The notes under the pieces: model-generated
Seen by the model: the letters and a program-made list of their open reading frames with translations, nothing else
What the model was told of the DNA's origin: nothing
The model's database searches: none
Part shown: positions 60,301 through 64,000 of the stretch, piece after piece
Numbering within the stretch: the first letter of the stretch is position 1
How the letters are laid out: the number at the start of each line of letters is the position of its first letter
Source of the DNA: Osmia lignaria lignaria
Lineage: Eukaryota; Arthropoda; Insecta; Hymenoptera; Megachilidae
Direction: 5' to 3'
Length of the DNA stretch: 64,000 nt
NCBI RefSeq assembly: GCF_051020975.1
Contig: NC_135045.1
Span: 4,280,501 to 4,344,500 of the forward strand
Position numbers and translations under genes: made by a program

Positions 60301-63300
60301 GGGGATGAGGTTGGAGGAAAGAAAGGATGGAATAAGAAGGATGGAAGGTTGAAACTCGTCTCCCGTTTCTTCGTCGAGGTTGCTCGTTCGTGGTGAACCG
60401 AACGTCCCCGGCCAGCGAATATATCCGATATCTTTGGAATGGGACATAGGTCCCAACCACGCGGCGGACATTGCCTGTACCTGTCTCCACGCATCGAACT
60501 CTGCCTGCTCACCTGCATTCCATCAACTGGGGCCCGAGGGGGGACCTCTCAAGATTCTCAGGACCGTACGCGTCGACGAATCCCGCAAACATTTTCGAAA
60601 ACTGCAGGAAAATCATCGAGATATATTAATTATTGCATTCAGAGTATCGTTAGGGACTTAGTTCCATATGTATCATTTTTTGAAATGCAATTATTCTAAA
60701 AATCATTTGTACCAGTATGCGTTTAATCCAGTGTAATTAGATTAAGGGTACGGCCCTTCGTGATGAGTTCGCGAGGGCGTAGGACGATACATGGAATCAA
60801 CTTGATCAGCGACGTAGAAGTGTGCAAAGGGAGAAGAGAATGTAGCGGTGGATGAGACAAAGGGAGAAGGAAATACGACGATCCTTCTCTCCAGTACCAC
60901 TTAATTTTCGTGGTCCGCCCAAAATCCACTTGGAAATCCACGGTTTACGGCCGGCCGTGTTTTCGAGGCGAACGTTAATTATCGCTTAACAGCTATTGCT
61001 TCTCTCTGCGCTCTTCTACCAGGAAATCTCCGGTTGCTTGTTGGCGCGAGGAAAAAAAAAATTAATCGATCGTTCACGTGGCAGGTTAATTTCACGCTTT
61101 GATGTAGATCCAGTGACGATAAATAGCTAGTTAGCGAAACTTGTCGAGAGATAAAAGTATTAATTGTGCATCGGAATCTCATTTCTCGACCCTTGGGTTC
61201 CAAGTTGGGAAATTTTTCTCGATTCGATCTCGATTGACCCGGGTATCGGTAATCGAGTCGAGGCGATCGTTAGGGTTGACAGAAGAATCGTGAACAGAGA
61301 GTCATCGAAGGATGATCTAATTAAGCTTTGCATCAGTTTCTGAAGTTTACTTCTGAAGTGGCCGAGCTCCTACTTAACTTCCCATGACCCCGGACGACCG
61401 CATGCCATAGGGCCGACGTGTTCTCGAACGCATCGGGGCCCTACAGGCCCGGCTACTCGCCAGGGTCCTCGCGTGGCCCCTTCACCTCGCAGGAATGCAG
61501 CTACAACGCTTTCCCTCTTCCCTCGCCCCCCCCCTCGCTCTGCATCGCCACGCGTTTCTCCGGCTATATCCCTGAATTTGCATCGATATTTCCACTTTTT
61601 TTATGAGAAAAATCAATTGTAAATGGATAATTGATTAGATCGCGGCTCTCGGTGGACTGCCTTGAGAAATAATATTCGTTTTATTACTTCCATTCACCGC
61701 TGATATTTTCTTACCTTTAACATTTTCAAAAGTTCAGTGCTACTTTTTTTTAGAAAAAGTGTGATTAAACGAAAACTCGTCGGAATATTGAAATCTAATC
61801 TTGCACGATTTTTAATGTTTCAGAAAGTTGGGTTTGGACCTGGTGCCTCGTCAGGGTGCCCATATGGTGGACCCGGATACCATGTCGGTCGTCGAACTTT
61901 ATCACGTGGTAATTAGAATAATACAAGATAACGATTCGAAGTAATAAGCAAAGCTCGATTCTGTACGAGTCGATACGAGTCGACATCGAGGGAAAAGGGA
62001 GAAAATAGTGGAAGAGTCGTGTATCGAGGAGAGCTGAATATGTTGAAGGGATAGAAAGAGCACTTTAGCGGATACTTGACCGTGCCTGGATCGCTGAAGC
62101 TCATTGAAATTCTAGCTGGAGTGCTGACCATTTCGAATACTCGGCAAGAATTGAAACGAAGTCGGTCTGGAGGGGTGTATTCGACGCACGAACGAGCGAC
62201 ATGAAATTTTTATTACGCTGAAAATTTTGATATCCTCGAGAACCCTGAACAAAAGCAAAACACGTTTCTCTTCTTATTTTAAAAATTAATAAATTGTCGA
62301 ATTTTTAAGGAAATATTTTTAAATCTCTCGCGTATCGAGATTTCAGAATATTTTTTATTAAAAATGCATTTACCATCGAAAGAATCGTTTCTAAAGGTAA
62401 CTTTACTTCCGACCAATGCTCAGCTTTGGTTTCGATCGAAATTTCAGCACGTGCAGAGCGCGGAGAATTCACAGGGTGCTTCGGCTCGTGGCACGCTCAG
62501 GCGGAAGGAGCACAAAAAGGTGTTAACCCATCACCTGTACTTCTGCATGAGAGATTTCGGGCATTCGATCGGCGAGGACACCGAGATATATTTCTCTTTG
62601 TACGACGCGAAGAGGAACGAATATCTGAGCGAGCGTTTCCTGGTGCGGATCTCGAAGGAGGGTTTCTCGAGTTTCATCGAGAAGATACACAGCAACTGTA
62701 CGATTTTCACTGATCTCGGTAACGCTGACCTCAGCAGGGATCTGTACATGGTGGCACACGTGATGCGATGCGGGAGAATGCTGTATTCCGATTCCGGCAA
62801 GAACAAAGCTGGAACCGCCACTTACAGGAGACCCCATGGCGTCGCGGTGCTCTCCCTCGCCGAAGCCACCCAGGATCACACCGAGGAACTCGAGATGACG
62901 TTCAAGGTTCCATTTACTCGTTCCCAAGTACAACGATTATTTTAAGTTTACGGTGTTTCGTAAAATCATCCATCGTTCCAGGTATGCCAAGGCGAGGAGA
63001 AGGAGTTTCATCAGCTGCACGAGCAGATCATCCGCAACAACAAGTGTTCCCCGCTTCCTGGTCAGCCGAATTACGGGATAGTGGTTTCCTTGCGAGTTCT
63101 TCACGGCGAATTGAGCCAGGTGCGAGAAGAGAATCCTTTGCTCTTCAAGAATATCTGTCTGACGAAGAAGCTCGGCTTCTCCGACGTGATCATGCCGGGC
63201 GACGTGCGGAACGATTTGTACCTGAAACTAGAGCGCGGGGAGTTCGAGAGGGGTGGAAAATCGACTGGGAAAAATATCGAGGTATAATATTCATTTTAGA

Positions 63301-64000
63301 TCATTTTGTATAAGAGATAACAATACGTACGATGTTTCGTTAGGTGACAATCTTGGTGTTGGACGCGGATGGTAAACCTCTGGAGGGTTGCTTGTTTGGC
63401 GCTGCTGGAACGGAGGACAGTTCTGAATACCAAAGCTTAATCATATATCACCATAACAGTCCCTCGTGGGCGGAGACTGTTCGATTGGCGATACCTATAG
63501 ACAAGTTTTACGGAAGTCACGTTCGTTTCGAGTTCCGACACTGTTCTAGTAAGTAGCAAAGCGATTCCGCATTTGGTCGCAAGATTTATCACACGTTCTG
63601 CGTCTTCAGCACGCGAGAAGACCGACAAGAAGTTGTTCGCCTTCGCTTTCGTGCGTCTCATGGAACCCGGAGGAGCCACTCTTCAGGATGGTCTTCACGA
63701 GTTGTATATCTATAAATGCGAAGATCGTTCGAAGTTGGATTCGTTGAGTTACCTAACTTTGCCCACCAGTGCTCGAGAACCAAACGCAACGGGTAACACT
63801 TGGCTACATTAATTATTCTCTGAATATTCGGAGAATTTTGCAATATTCCTTTCGCGGTTTCTCAGGAACGCCAGCGTTTTCGAGATCCCCAAAGGAGGCT
63901 GTGTTCGTGCACACGTTGTTGTGCAGCACAAAGTTGACGCAGAACGTTGATCTTCTAAGTCTACTTCAGTGGAAGGCGCATCCGGAACGGATCTCAGAGG
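39368..64000 (+). CDS. spg: Sponge-like DOCK3/4-type guanine nucleotide exchange factor, N-terminal part
   Basis: Ten exons in the window: 39368-39404, 44281-44364, 44448-44641, 44979-45127, 61824-61908, 62448-62906, 62982-63281, 63344-63548, 63610-63792, and 63866 past the right edge; about 610 residues. DOCK3/4 proteins bind ELMO and activate Rac/Rap GTPases at the membrane. The start MWTTTKTTKYG and the SH3 domain (about residues 9-65, with NWRGDTRYGLPLEIGETVQI and GIFPSSYVHLK) follow the DOCK4 pattern. Then come the helical ELMO-binding region (LDLVPRQGAHMVDP, SVVELYHV) and the start of the DHR-1 C2-like domain, from about residue 400 (KLGFSDVIMPGDVRNDLYL, IYHHNSPSWAE, FEFRHCS). DHR-2, the catalytic domain, lies beyond the window. 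Intron 1 is 4.9 kb and intron 4 is 16.7 kb and carries innexin 3. Confidence 0.93.
39405..44280 (+). other. Sponge intron 1
   Basis: 4.9 kb without a supported coding exon. It contains the 47-bp-arm foldback at 41568-41681. GC-richer stretches, such as 39500-40200 and 43020-43650, may be regulatory, but I see no decisive motif. Confidence 0.6.
41568..41681. repeat. Foldback element, 47-bp arms, 20-nt loop
   Basis: Arm 41568-41614 and the reverse complement of 41635-41681 align without gaps at 43 of 47 positions. The arms contain TTGGTTAAAAAATATCAAAT, and the loop is 41615-41634. Two of the four mismatches would be G:U pairs in RNA, so the plus-strand transcript (sponge pre-mRNA) could form an almost continuous stem. 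It may be a tiny MITE or a hairpin RNA source. Confidence 0.85.
45645..45709. mobile_element. Short MITE-like remnant with inverted ends
   Basis: The left end ATAGGTTGCTTCAAAACAAGC (from 45647) and the reverse complement of the right end (to 45708) match at about 18 of 24 positions. The middle is only about 14 bp. Termini resemble those of the next element. Confidence 0.4.
45814..45955. mobile_element. MITE-like element with 31-bp terminal inverted repeats
   Basis: The ends 45814-45844 and 45925-45955 are inverted copies matching at 24 of 31 positions. Both share the inner TGAACGATCGA, and the right end in inverted form reads TATACTGGGTGTTTGAAAG. The element is 142 bp, has no coding capacity and is flanked by TA-rich sequence, as for TA-targeting DNA transposons. 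Confidence 0.6.
47378..49998 (-). CDS. Inx3: Innexin 3, gap junction protein, 396 aa
   Basis: Four exons, right to left: 49836-49998, 48312-48736, 47827-48222, 47378-47584 (1191 nt). Innexins form invertebrate gap junctions and hemichannels at the plasma membrane. The innexin signature YYQWVPFMLFFQ is present, with four transmembrane segments and two cysteines in each extracellular loop (Cys60 and Cys75 in loop 1; KCTFHKFG and DALCVLAL in loop 2). The N-terminus MAVFGLVSAVAGFVKVRYL, the segment GGAFLSYGTDVLKFSNM and the C-terminal SAPSTLEM followed by a PIYP element identify innexin 3, not innexin 1 or 2. Length agrees with the 395-residue Drosophila protein. The gene is complete and lies antisense inside sponge intron 4. 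Confidence 0.97.
52712..53073. repeat. 186-bp tandem duplication
   Basis: The segment starting CGTCATTTTA and containing GTGCAGGTTGATATAAATTA and GATCGAGCGATCAGTAACC begins at 52712 and again at 52898. The two copies are highly similar, with scattered substitutions, and end with AAGGTTAACGAGCT near 53073. Confidence 0.9.
56574..56612. repeat. Pyrimidine (CT) tract
   Basis: An almost pure C/T run, mostly CT and CCCT repeats, next to a GC-rich patch in sponge intron 4. Confidence 0.7.

Larger units (their letters stand above)
49999..61823 (+). other. Sponge intron 4, right part
   Basis: 11.8 kb without a supported coding exon. The first part must contain the innexin 3 promoter. It holds a 186-bp tandem duplication (52.7-53.1 kb), a GC-rich patch with a pyrimidine tract (56.4-57.3 kb), another compositional patch at 57.9-59.3 kb and a GC-rich segment at 61.38-61.56 kb. 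Possible alternative sponge promoters cannot be confirmed from sequence. Confidence 0.5.

Noticed and set aside
62523..62933. 136-codon minus-strand frame
   Set aside because: It is the antisense shadow of sponge exon 6.
1..64000. Search for tRNA, rRNA, CRISPR arrays, viral genes and intact transposases
   Set aside because: No tRNA-like GGTTCRA box pair, no spaced repeat array and no transposase or reverse-transcriptase motif could be supported by eye. A tRNAscan or profile search could still find weak candidates.

Overview
The window is nuclear DNA from an insect, very probably a hymenopteran such as a bee. Split genes with GT-AG introns, poly(A) signals, insect gene families (innexin 3, a sponge-type DOCK) and long AT-rich introns support this; the order-level assignment is inference from overall protein resemblance. 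I see no bacterial, viral, rRNA, tRNA or CRISPR features. Every gene model was built by hand from splice sites, and in each the exon phases close: exon lengths sum to a multiple of three in all complete models.

Layout. 299-3511 (-) is a complete nine-exon synaptotagmin that has lost most calcium ligands. 6839-8041 (+) is a small secreted, cysteine-free protein of unknown function, with a GC-AG intron. 8757-11974 (+) is coatomer gamma. 12405-14385 (+) is methionine aminopeptidase 2. 16446-34641 (-) is a FAM107-family actin-regulator gene with a common C-terminal part and three alternative N-terminal coding exons at 17.8, 21.5 and 34.6 kb. 36104-38362 (+) is dihydrolipoyl dehydrogenase. 39368 to the right edge (+) is the 5' part of sponge (DOCK3/4 class). 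Its 16.7-kb fourth intron holds a complete innexin 3 on the opposite strand (47378-49998).

Housekeeping genes (COPG, MetAP2, DLD) are compact. The neuronal or cytoskeletal genes (FAM107-like, sponge) have very long introns that contain most of the repeats: a 149-bp tandem array at 24.1-24.7 kb, shorter tandem duplications at 4.2, 25.9 and 52.7 kb, small terminal-inverted-repeat elements at 45.6-46.0 kb, and near-perfect foldbacks at 18.2 and 41.6 kb. A dispersed GAAAGGGTTAA-like motif recurs at least ten times, always outside exons.

No shared pathway links the neighbours. The points most worth following are the alternative-promoter structure of the FAM107 gene, the nested innexin, the calcium-blind synaptotagmin, the uncharacterised secreted protein and the foldback elements.
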